From Juglans regia (lineage: Eukaryota; Streptophyta; Magnoliopsida; Fagales; Juglandaceae), in assembly GCF_001411555.2 (NCBI RefSeq), contig NC_049909.1, forward strand, positions 4,077,875 to 4,141,874: a stretch of 64,000 nt of DNA, read 5' to 3'. Under the pieces are notes generated by a model that ran no database searches, was not told the DNA's origin, and saw nothing but the letters and a program-made list of their open reading frames with translations. Below are positions 9,986-19,371 of this stretch, in pieces. The stretch's first letter is position 1. Each line of letters starts with the position of its first letter. The position numbers and the translations under genes are program-made.

Positions 9986-10522
9986 GAACATTTATGTTGG
10001 TCTAAGATGAAGAGAGATGTCAATTATATTTGTGGCAGGTGCATTACATGCAGAAAGGCCAAATTTATACTTTTGCCACATGGGTTGCATACGCCCTTAC
10101 CTATTCCTAGTGAGTCATGTGTAGACATATCTATGGACTTTGTTTTGGGGCTGCCTAGGAAAGAAAGGAGTAGAAATTCTATTTTTGTGGTTATGGATGG
10201 ATTTATAGAGTTTGCATATAACAGGACCATGCATACTACCACTTTATATTCTCCTATTGAAATTGTTTATAGACTTAATCTATTTACTCCTTTAGATTTA
10301 ATATCTTTATCTGTTGACAACAGGAGTAGCTTAGATGGATGTTCCCAAATTCTTGAACAAATTAATGACAATGCATATGAAATCGATGATAATGTTAGTC
10401 CAGGAGGAGATTCGAGGTCGAATCCTTTTGAGGAGAGGGAGAATGATGGGAACCAAGGTGGGCCTAGTCTTAAAGATATGTTGCAAGTACCAGATGCGCT
10501 AAATACAAGTTCAAGGGCTTAA
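9824..10522 (+). pseudogene. integrase zinc-finger half and tail of element B
   Basis: Open for 232 codons: two repeat units, CGRCITCRKAK (CC half of the zinc finger), VDISMDFVLGLP with the first catalytic Asp, then directly IEFAYNRTMHTTTLYSPIEIV and the tail QILEQINDNAYEID. The second catalytic Asp and the Glu are absent. It crosses the PPT and ends 79 bases inside the 3' LTR. Confidence 0.75.
10430..10443 (+). other. polypurine tract of element B
   Basis: GAGGAGAGGGAGAA directly before the LTR start at 10444; one G-to-A difference from the other copies. Confidence 0.75.
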
Positions 10523-11161
10523 ACGATGAAGATTATGCTTTGATTCATTTCATAAGCTATGGAAAGGGCAACAACATGACTTATAGGCTTTGGACACTTG
10601 AAGACTTTCAACTTATTTAATTAATTTCATGGACCTATTTTATTTGCTTAGAATAATTGGGTTTATGCCTATGCAAGGACATATTGGGAAAGTTATTATT
10701 TTATTGAACTAGGGTTAGGGTACTGTAGCGAGTTACTGTAGCTCCGTACTATAGCCGCGGCACTGTTCATCCAGGGGCACTTTTGGAAGATGGGGGGTTT
10801 ATTTTGGCTAGGGTTTCATTATGTTTTGCTTTAAATACTCTATGTGGCCACATTTTAATCAGATTATGAAGTTTATGAAATTTGATGAATTTATTCATTG
10901 TGAGTTGAGTTTTACTCTTGTTCTTAATTGAACTTTTGAACTTATCAAAGGTAAATCACAACCTTTGTGGCGTTCCTCCTTTGTAATTTGGGTTCTTGAG
11001 ACGGGTTCTTCAATGAGTCTAGATTTTAATATAATCTAGGTTCTTGAAACGAGTTCTCATCGGGTCTAGATTCTCCATCCATAGACTTGATTTTGGCTTT
11101 CTTGAGAAGTTTTCAAATTGACTGTGGGTTCAAGGGATTCCTTTCCCCCGGGTTCATATCA
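10444..11161 (+). repeat. middle LTR of element B
   Basis: 718 bp, TGATGGGAACC to GTTCATATCA. Closely similar to the next LTR (11168-11890), differing at a few scattered bases, and less similar to the 5' LTR. Confidence 0.85.
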
Positions 11162-11167
11162 TTTGAA

Positions 11168-11890
11168 TGATGGGAACCAAGGTGGGCCTAGTCTTAAAGA
11201 TATGTTGCAAGTACCAGATGGGCCAAATACAAGTTCAAGGGCTTAAACGATGAAGATTATGCTTTGATTCATTTCATAAGCTATGGAAAGGGCAACAACA
11301 TGACTTATAGGCTTTGGACACTTGAAGACTTTCAACTTATTTAATTAATTTCATGGACCTATTTTATTTGCTTAGAATAATTGGGTTTATGCCTATGCAA
11401 GGGCATATTGGGAAAGTTATTATTTTATTGAACTAGGGTTAGGGTTACTGTAGCGAGTTACTGTAGCTCCGTACTGTAGCCGCGACACTGTTCATCCAGG
11501 GGCACTTTTGAAAGATCAGGGGTTTATTTTGGCTAGGGTTTCATTATGTTTTGCTTTAAATACTCTATGTGGCCACATTTTAATCAGATTATGAAGTTTA
11601 TGAAATTTGATGAATTTATTTTATTTGTGAGTTGAGTTTTCTCCTCTTGTTCTTGATTGAACTCTTGAACTTATCAAAGGTAAATCACAACCTTTGTGGC
11701 GTTCCTCCCTTGTAATCTAGGTTCTTGAGACGGGTTCTTCAACGGGTCTAGATTTTAATATAATCTAGGTTCTTGAAACGGGTTCTCATCGGGTCTAGAT
11801 TCTCCATCCTTGACTTGATTTTTGGCTTTCTTGGGGAGTTTTCAAATTGATTGTGGGTTCAAGGGAATTCATTCCCACGGGTTCATATCA
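11168..11890 (+). repeat. third LTR, separated by six bases from the previous one
   Basis: 723 bp with the same ends. It abuts D's gag relic (minus) at 11891. The intervening TTTGAA joins the base run after an LTR to the base run before one, which points to deletion of a whole internal region. Confidence 0.85.
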
Positions 11891-11942
11891 TGAGAGCTTT
11901 CAACTCTCCCTATGTCTCTACAGGCCTCGCATAATTCCTCCT
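11891..11942 (-). pseudogene. gag fragment of element D (distal part)
   Basis: Minus strand encodes RRNYARPVET, a stop where relatives have Trp, then GELKAL: the stretch after the WW motif of plant gypsy gag. It continues the fragment at 16865-17337 once element C and one CTCCT copy are removed. Only 52 bases remain before an LTR of B cuts it off. Confidence 0.65.
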
Positions 11943-12747
11943 TGATGGGAACCAAGATGAGCCTAGTCTTAAAGATCATTTACAACTTCCAGATGGGCCA
12001 AGAAGATCAAGGAGACAATGCAATGATTGATGCAATCCACTTGGGACAAGTTTAGCAAGAGCCCAACATTCAATATGGGGCTTGAAGGATGAAGATCCAG
12101 TTTTAATTCATTTGATCAGCTATGGAAGATGGCAACGACAAGACTTAAAGGCTTGGGCTCTTGAAGGGTTTCAACTTATTTAATTCATTTAAAGAACTTA
12201 TTTTATTTGTTTAGAATAATTGAGTTTATTATGGGAAGCACTTAAGGGGGCTTATGCAAGGGCATGTTGGGAAAGTTATTATTTTATTGAACTAGGGTTA
12301 GGGTTACTGTAGCCGAGTTACTGTAACTCGGCACTGTAGCCGCGGCACTGTTCATCCAGGGGTACTTTTGGAAGATGGGGGTTTATTTTGGCTAGGGTTT
12401 CATTAGGTTTTCCTTTAAATACTCTATGTAGCCTCATTCTAATCAGATTATGAAGTTTATGAAATTTGATGAATTTATTCATTGTGAGTTGAGTTTTACT
12501 CCTCTTGTTCTTAATTGAACTTTTGAACTTGTCAAAGGTAAATCACAACCTTTGTGGCGTTCCTCCTTTGTAATCTGGGTTCTTGAGACGGGTTCTTCAA
12601 CGGGTCTAGATTTTAATATAATCTAGGTTCTTGAAACGAGTTCTCATCGGGTCTAGATTCTCCATCCTTGACTTGATTTTGGCTTTCTTGGGAAGTTTTC
12701 AAATTGACTGTGGGTTCAAGGGATTTCATTCCCGCGGGTTCATATCA
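11943..12747 (+). repeat. 5' LTR of element C
   Basis: 805 bp, TGATGGGAACC to GTTCATATCA, longer than the B-type LTRs mainly through the segment around 12000-12250 (AACATTCAATATGGGGC... and GGGAAGCACTTAAGGGGG), which A-type LTRs share. A and C thus form one subfamily and B, B' and E another. Confidence 0.88.
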
Positions 12748-12749
12748 TT

Positions 12750-12766
12750 TGGTATTCAGAGCAAGG
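12750..12766 (+). other. primer binding site of element C
   Basis: TGGTATTCAGAGCAAGG, the same extra-T variant of the tRNA-iMet primer site as in A and A'. Confidence 0.85.
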
Positions 12767-13661
12767 TTTCCAATCAGGTTTGATTCTATCTTTTAATTCT
12801 AGCATCCTTAAATTTAATTCTAGGGCTTCATTGTTCTAGGGTTGCCCAAAAAAAAAAAAATAGAAACAAAAAGTAGGCTGCCGAAATTCTTAGGATTTTG
12901 GGTTTGGCTGAAATTTGCATCACCTAGGGTTTCAAAATTCTAGGATTTCCTGCATCTCTAAGTTTGTCAATTGCTTGGAGTGTCGTTCCATTGATTCTCT
13001 TCTACTTCATTGTCCATGCTTGTGTGTTTGAATTCAATTGGTTGGTTTTCACAAATGACTATTGCTGTTTGTGGATGAATTAGAGAAAAGAAAAGAAAGG
13101 AAAAGAAAAGAAAGGAAAGGAAAGGAAAAGAAAAGAAAAGAATAGAAAAGAAAGGAAAGGAAAAGAAAAGAAAAGAAAATTCGAAAAAAAAAAAAGAAAA
13201 AAAAAAGAAGAGGATGAAGAAAAGAGAAGGTAGCATATTCAAAGTTGCTACATAGTTACAACAAAGAGAAAGAAAGAAATTTGTTGATTAAACCTTATGA
13301 TCAAAGGGGCTGCTGCATACATCACTCAAGTTGGTATCTTGTCTTATTGTTACTCTTTCATTCGTATAACTTCATTGATTCTCGTGTCATTCTTATTCCT
13401 TCATGTTTCTCTTGTTCTTGTTTCCTCGATCTAATTACTAGTTGGGATAATACAAGGTTGTATTGTCTTGATTTAGTTCAATTAGTTCTTAAAGAACTTG
13501 AGCGGGAAAACTCTTGAGGTAAAAGGCAAGAGAGTGTGAGATTATTATCGAGTAAAAAGCCAATTCAGAGTTACACACGAGTGGAGTGTCATTATTTGAG
13601 TGTAAACACGTAAGGGAGTGTGTGAGGTTTTTTCACTAACATTCTTTTTGTGCAGCACATT
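12767..13661 (+). other. leader of element C with purine tract and candidate intron
   Basis: Noncoding. A pentanucleotide purine tract (GAAAA/GGAAA) fills about 13083-13200. Candidate intron 13519-13655 has a TTGAG^GTAAAA donor, CACTAAC branch-like site, a T-rich tract and TGCAG acceptor, ending seven bases before the gag ATG at 13662. Confidence 0.5.
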
Positions 13662-14816
13662 ATGATGTCTCATAGGAGTGACTCATCACCAAAGGAGATG
13701 GTAGATAACACATCCTTTGTGTTGCAAGTCATGCAACAACAGTTTGAGAAGTTGAACTTAGTGTTGGGTGAAGTGAGGGATAGGATGGATCATCAAGATG
13801 TGGTAATTAGAAATCTTCATGGCAGGAGAGATAGGAGGCGTCCCGAGTTTAGTGCTCAAAATGGGTATGAGAAGGAAGAGTATGATGATTCTCTTATTAC
13901 CAGGCATGCACTCAATACAAAAATTAAGATGGATGATATAAGGCAGAAGAGTGAGAATATTTTTCATACTAGATGCCACATCAACAACAAGGTATGTAGT
14001 ATGATCATTGATTTGAGGAGTTGTATTAGTTTGGCTAGCACTACTTTAGTTGAGAAATTGAATTTACGTACCTTGAAACACCCTAGACCATACATGTTGC
14101 ACTGGTTGAGTGATTGTGCGGAGGTTAGGGTAAATAAGCAAGTGCTAGTTTCTTTTTCAATTGGGAAATACTAGGATATGGTGCTTTGTGATGTAGTGCC
14201 TATGCATGCTAGTCATATTTTGTTGGGGAAGCCATGGCAGTATGATAGGAAGGTGATCCATGATGGGTTAAGGAACATGTACAGTTTTGAAAAAGATGGA
14301 AAAACAATCAAACTTGCTCCTTTAACTCCAACACAGGTCCATGGGGATCAATTGAAGCTGAAATGTGAGGTTGCTCAAAACAGAAAGAGTGAAAATGAGA
14401 GTGATAAAAAAAGAAAGAGTAAAAGTGAGAGTGATCAAAAAAGAAAAGGTGAAAAAGAGATTGAGCAAACAAGGAAGAGTGAAAGTGAGAATGAGCTGAA
14501 AAGCAAGAGTGAAGGTGAGAGTGAAAGTGAAAGTGAGATTGAGCTGAAAAGCAAGAGTGAATGTGAGATTGAGAAGAAAAGAAATGGTGAGACCGAAATG
14601 GAGAAAGAGAGAAAAATGAGAGAGAAAAAAGAAGAGGGTGAGACTAAGACCTCAAGTAAAAGAGAGAATGAGTTGAAAAATAATTATGAGGTCGAGAGTA
14701 CAAAAAAAGATGAAGAAAAAGAGAGTGACAGAAAAAAAGAGAGTGAAAAGAAAAAAGAGTGTGAAAGGGAAAAAGAGAGTGAAAAAGAAAAAGAGAGTGG
14801 AAAGAAAAGAGAGTGA
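13662..14816 (+). pseudogene. gag N-terminus, protease region and charged stretch of element C
   Basis: Reads from ATG 13662 with one in-frame TAG at 14172 (CAG in the other copies, after SIGKY) and then stays open to 14816. Parts: gag N-terminus (MDHQDVVIRNLHGRRDRRR), protease region (ENIFHTRCHINNKV, IIDLRSC, ILLGKPWQYDRK) and a long Lys/Glu/Ser run. The frame is preserved from gag into protease in a single ORF, as usual for plant gypsy polyproteins, but the gag core is missing. Confidence 0.78.
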
Positions 14817-15450
14817 AGAAAGTGAGAGAAAAACAAAGATAAAAGTGAGTTTTTATGCTAAGGCGAGTCTTAATCCTAACGAACTTGACGTATGTTTGCC
14901 TAGTATTGTTGTCTCTTTGTTGCAGGGATATGAGGTCGTGTTTTCAAGTGGTGTATTTAGTGGATTGCCATCTATTAGGGAGATAGGGCACTACATTGAT
15001 TTTGTGCCAGATGCGACAATTCCTAACCGACCTTTCTTGGAAAAACATGAGTCATTGACACACTTAAAGGGACAAGATAAGTTGTTGACTAGAATGCTTG
15101 CTAAGCGGGAGGATTGTATTGAGACTTTTCCTCATGTATTCAAATACACACAAGGTATGAAAAATTTTGTGGTTGATGCTTTAGCAAGAAGGTATGTCCT
15201 TGTTTTCATTTTGGATGCAAAATTATTGAGACTTGAATATGATAAGGAATTGCATGCTAATGATGATGACTTGGCTAGTGTGTATGGAACATGTGAGAAA
15301 GCATCTTTTAGTAAGTTCTATAAACTTGATTGGTACTTGTTTAGAATGAATAGATTTTGTGTGTCTACTAGTTTTATGCGTATGTTGCTTGTCTGTGATG
15401 GACATGCTGGTTTGTTGGGTAACCTTGGTGTAAGGAAAACGTTTGTTGTG

Positions 15451-15800
15451 TTGTATGAATGTTTGTGGGAATATCATTTGCCATTCAAAGACGTGTTGCA
15501 CGAACGTTTGTGGAAGTATCATTTGTCATTCATTAATGTATTGCACGAACATTTGTGGGAGTATCATTTGTCATACATTGACGTGTTGCATGAACGTTTG
15601 AGGGAGTATCATTTGCGTTTCATTGAGTTTGCATATAATTGTAGTGGTCATTCTGGTGAAAATAACATTTCAGACTTGTTGCATGAACGTTTGCGGGAGT
15701 ATCATTTGCCATTCATTGAGTGTGCATATTGGAGTGGTCATTTTGGTTCGGGGAAGACTTTAGATGTGCTTCATGAACATTTGTGGGAGTATTGTTTGCC
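15451..15800 (+). repeat. 45-bp coding repeat of element C (six units)
   Basis: Units start near 15451, 15496, 15541 and 15586 with TTG(C/T)A(T/C)GAACG(T)TTG, then two long units (about 93 bp) that include EFAYNCSGH- or ECAYWSGH-type segments. The final unit leads into EFTYNWSVHATT, so its right half is authentic integrase tail. Confidence 0.8.
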
Positions 15801-16077
15801 AATCATTGAGTTTACATATAATTGGAGTGTTCATGCTACTACTAAATTTTCACCAATTGAAATTGTTTGTATACTTAATCCATTTCCTCCTTCAGATTTA
15901 AAGTCTTTACCAATTGATGACAGGAGTAGCTTGGATGGACTATTCCAAATTCTTGAACAAATTATTGAAAATGCATGTCTAATGGATCTTCCAGGTAAGT
16001 ATCATGTTTCTACTATTTTCAATGTTACTAACCATTTTCCCTTTGATCCAGGTGGAGATTCGAGGTCGAATCCTCTT

Positions 16078-16091
16078 GAGGAGAGGGGGAA
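16078..16091 (+). other. polypurine tract of element C
   Basis: GAGGAGAGGGGGAA directly before the 3' LTR at 16092. Confidence 0.85.
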
Positions 16092-16859
16092 TGATGGGAA
16101 CCAAGATGAGCCTAGTCTTAAAGATCATTTGCAACTTCCAGATGGGCCAAGAAGATCAAAGAGACAATACAAGGATTGATGCAATCCACCTGGGATAAGT
16201 TTAGCAAGAGGCCAACATTCAAGATGGGGTTTGAAGGATGAGGATCCTGTTTTAATTCATTTGATCAGCTACGGAAGAAGGCAACGACATGAAGGGTTTA
16301 AACTTATTTAATTCATTTAAAGAACTTATTTTATTAGTTTAGAATAATTGAGTTTATTATGGGAAGCACTTAAGGAGGCCTATGCAAGGGCATGTTGGGA
16401 AAGTTATTATTTTATTGAACTAGGGTTAGGGTTACTGTAGCCGAGTACTGTAGCACGGGACTGTAGCCGCGACACTGTTCATACAGGGGCACTTTTGGAA
16501 GATGGGGGTTTATTTTGGCTAGGGTTTCATTAGGTTTTCCTTTAAATACTCTATGTAGCCTCATTCTAATCAGATTATGAAATTTATAAAATTTGATGAA
16601 TTTATTCATTGTGAGTTGAGTTTTACTCCTCTTGTTCTTAATTGAACTTTTGAACTTATCAAAGGTAAATCACAACCTTTGTAATCTGGGTTCTTGAGAC
16701 GGGTTCTTCAACGGGTCTAGATTTTAATATAATCTAGGTTCTTGAAACAAGTTCTCATCGGGTCTAGGTTCTCCATCCTTTGACTTGATTTTGGCTTTCT
16801 TGGGAAGTTTTCAAATTGACTGTGGGTTCAAGGGATTCCTTTCCCGCGGGTTCATATCA
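16092..16859 (+). repeat. 3' LTR of element C
   Basis: 768 bp, TGATGGGAACC to GTTCATATCA, followed by the CTCCT target copy. It lacks short segments that the 5' LTR has (near 16275-16300 and 16670), so the pair has accumulated indels. Confidence 0.88.
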
Positions 16860-16864
16860 CTCCT

Positions 16865-17337
16865 CCTATTGGTCACTAACTTATCCCATCAAATAATAGC
16901 ATAATCAGTGAGCTCAATCACTGCCAACTTCACTTTCTTCTCCTTAGAGTATTTATAACAATCAAACACCAATTCTATTTCTTTCTTCTCCCATGATCTC
17001 TATCTACACCATCCCAACCCGTAGGTCTCAAGTCTTCTTTCATACCTAACTCTTCTATGTTTATCCGACCCAACTTCAGATGTCAGGTCTTCCTCATCCT
17101 CACCATCTCCTTCTTTCTCATACTCATTTTCAACCCTAAGCTCACGTCGCCTCCTATCTCTCCCACCTTGTAGATTTCTAATTGCTACTTCTTGATGATC
17201 CATCTTATCCCTCACTTTCCCTAACACCACGTTCAACCGCTCAAACTGTTATTGCATGGCTTACAATACAAAGGATGAGTTATCTGTCATCCCCCTTGGT
17301 GATGAGTCACAACTATGAGACATTATAATGTGTTGCA
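16865..17337 (-). pseudogene. gag N-terminus and core of a fuller relative (element D)
   Basis: Minus strand: MSHSCDSSPRG near 17320, two stops (TAA where others have CAA), then MDHQEVAIRNLQGGRDRRRRE (17236-17000), and after a stop the gag core FDCYKYSKEKKVKLAVIELT, TDYAIIW and TNRR up to the insertion point of C. This core is absent from A, B, C, B' and E. D therefore shows what the non-autonomous copies lost and is the best local proxy for the autonomous partner, though itself dead. Confidence 0.75.
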
Positions 17338-17778
17338 CAAAAAGAATGTTAGTGGAAAACCTCACACTCCTTATGTGTCTACGATTTAATAATGACACTA
17401 TACTCGTGTTTCACATTAATTGGTTTTTTTCTCAATAATTGTCTCACACACTCTTGCCTTTTACCTCTAGAGTTTTCCCACTCAATTTCTTTAAGATCTA
17501 ATTGAACTCAATCAAGACAATTGAACCTTATTTTATCTCAACTAGTAATTAGGTCCAAGAAATAAGAACAAGAGAAACACAGAAGGAATATAATGATACG
17601 AGAATCAAGAAAATTATATACAAATGAAATAAGATACCACCTATAATGAAGTATACAACCCCTTGATGATAAGGCTCAAGAAAAATGAATTCGGATTTCT
17701 TTTTTTTTTTTTTTTACAATTATTTTTCTTTTCTTTTCTTTTCACAAATTGATTTGACCGCAATCAAAAGAAAAAGTA
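17338..17778 (-). other. leader of element D
   Basis: Matches the leaders of A-E in order: acceptor-like region (17337-17360, here with AA in place of AG), GAG^GTAAAA-like donor near 17465, and TTTTC repeats near 17720. No coding region. Confidence 0.5.
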
Positions 17779-17787
17779 ATTGACAAA

Positions 17788-18436
17788 GGAAAATGCTACA
17801 TGCCCCGCTGGGGGCTCCCGCTGGGGCTTGTAGCATTTTTTTATATATTTTTTTAAATTTATTTTTATATAGATATTTTTAATAATTTTAAATATTTTAA
17901 AAAATAAAATAAAAATTATAATATTATTTAAAAATATTTTCTTAATTACGAAGTAGAATAAAAAATAATATTTAATTATTTGTATTTTACTTTCTGATTA
18001 AGAAAGTGTTTTTTTTTTAACTTTCTGATTAAGGAAGTGTTTTTTAATGATTTTTTTTTTACTTTCTGATTAAGGAAGTGTTTTTTAATGATTTTTTTTT
18101 TTACTTTCTGATTAAAGAAGTGTTTTTTAATGATTTTTTTTTTTTACTTTTTGATTAAGGAAGTGTTTTTTAATGATATTTTAAATTTATTTTATTTTTT
18201 AAAAATATTTATAAGTGTAAAAAAAAATCTATATAAAAAATAAATTAAAAAATTACACATAAAAAAGTACATGTTAAGCTCAACAGGAGCCCCCAACGGG
18301 GGCTGTAATATGACTATTTTAAATATTTTTATTTTATTTTATTTTTTTAAAATATTAAAAAATCTATATAAAAATTATTTAAATAAAATATATATTAAAT
18401 AATACTACAGCCCCAGCGGGGGCTGTAGCACTGCCC
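17788..18436. mobile_element. Mutator-like MITE with 9-bp target duplication
   Basis: 649 bp flanked by ATTGACAAA at 17779-17787 and 18437-18445. Terminal inverted repeats: left GGAAAATGCTACATGCCCCG, right (reverse complement) GGGCAGTGCTACAGCCCCCG. A 9-bp duplication plus such ends fits a non-autonomous Mutator-like element. The interior is very AT-rich, has a third GCCCCC...GGGGGC palindrome at about 18287-18306 and a tandem array. It interrupts the leader of D. Confidence 0.72.
17989..18178. repeat. about 42-bp tandem array inside the MITE
   Basis: ACTTTCTGATTAAGGAAGTG followed by T-runs and AATGA recurs from about 17989, 18020, 18061, 18103 and 18146: five units, the first short. Confidence 0.8.
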
Positions 18437-18445
18437 ATTGACAAA

Positions 18446-18613
18446 ACCCTGACAATAACGCAAAACCCTATAATAAGTGATATACGGCAACCCATCTCCC
18501 TTTTTTTTTTTTTTTTTTGCAACCCTAATCAAAGAACATGGTAACCTTAATCAAAGAATAAGGAAACCTTTGAAAGCAATGAGAAATTCAGCAGCCCTAG
18601 GGGGAAGGAAATT
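18446..18613 (-). other. further leader sequence of element D
   Basis: Resembles the PBS-proximal leader of A (TTCAGCAGCC, GCAACCCTA, poly-T at about 18501-18518) but is shorter. No PBS is recognisable before the solo LTR at 18614. Confidence 0.4.
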
Positions 18614-19366
18614 TGATGGGAACCATGATGGGCCTAGTCTTAAAGATCACGGAGACAATGCAAGGATTGATGCAATCTACTTGGGACGAGTTTAGCAAGA
18701 GCCCAACATTCAAGATGAGGCTTGAAGGATGAAGATCCAATTTTGATTCATTTGATCAAGTGGAAGATGGCAACAACAAGACTTAAAGGCTTTGGGCTCT
18801 TGAAGGGTTACAACTTATAATCTTATTTAAAGAACTTATTTTATTAGTTTAGAATAATTGAGTTTATTATGGGAAGCACTTAAAGGGGGGCCTGCAAGGC
18901 ATGTTAAAAGCATATTTTATTGAACTACAGGTTACTATAGTCGAAATATCAGAAAGTATCTCCGCAAAGACTGCCGAAAAGGCACTGCTCATCCGTGAGG
19001 CACTTTTGGAAGATCGGGTTTATTTTGGCCAGGGTTTCATTAGGTTTTGCTTTAAATAATCTATGTAGCCCATTCTAATCAGATTATGGCTTTCTGAAAT
19101 TTGATGAATTTATTCATTGTGAGTTGAGTTTACTCTTCTTGTTCTTAATTGAACTTTTGACATCAAAGGTAAATCACAACCTTGTATGCGCTCCTCCTTG
19201 TAACTGGGTTTTGAGATGGGTTCTTCAATGGGTCTAGATTTTAATTATAATCTAGGTTCTGAAACGGCTCTCATCGTCCGACTTCTCCATCATTGGGATT
19301 CTGATTTGGCTTTCTGGGGAGCCAAATTGATCAGGCTCAAGGGACTCTTTCCCGCCGGTTCTACTA
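18614..19366 (+). mobile_element. degraded solo LTR of the A-E family
   Basis: Starts TGATGGGAACCATGATGGGCC and ends CCGGTTCTACTA (relatives GGGTTCATATCA). Flanked by AAATT at 18609-18613 and 19367-19371, so it is a solo LTR from its own insertion. It carries many short deletions and substitutions throughout, far more than the other LTRs here. Confidence 0.8.
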
Positions 19367-19371
19367 AAATT

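Larger units (their letters stand above)
6550..11890 (+). mobile_element. Element B: non-autonomous gypsy copy with an extra LTR
   Basis: LTR (6550-7272), PBS, leader, broken coding region, PPT 10430-10443, LTR (10444-11161), six bases TTTGAA, then a third LTR (11168-11890). The six bases are the first four of the LTR-PBS junction (TTTG) and the last two of the PPT (AA), so a second internal region was removed almost exactly. Flanks CCGCG and TGAGA do not match, so the outer ends come from different insertion events. Confidence 0.85.
14686..16179 (+). pseudogene. pre-RT motif, post-RNase H, repeats and integrase tail of element C
   Basis: 497-codon frame; real sense starts near 14810 after a frame change in the charged stretch. 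It holds PNELDVCLPS, GLPSIREIGHYIDFVPDA, NRP, then VDALARRYV and the HH half of the zinc finger, six 15-residue repeat units, and the integrase tail (FSPIEIV, FQILEQI, NVTNHFPFD). The coding frame crosses the PPT and stops 88 bases inside the 3' LTR. RT, RNase H core and integrase core are missing. Confidence 0.75.
11943..16859 (+). mobile_element. Element C: non-autonomous gypsy copy inserted in gag of D
   Basis: 5' LTR 11943-12747, PBS 12750-12766, leader, broken ORF, PPT 16078-16091, 3' LTR 16092-16859, and matching 5-bp target duplications CTCCT at 11938-11942 and 16860-16864. Unlike A, B, B' and E it also lacks the CC half of the zinc finger and the first integrase Asp. Its sixth repeat unit runs straight into the integrase tail. 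Confidence 0.92.
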
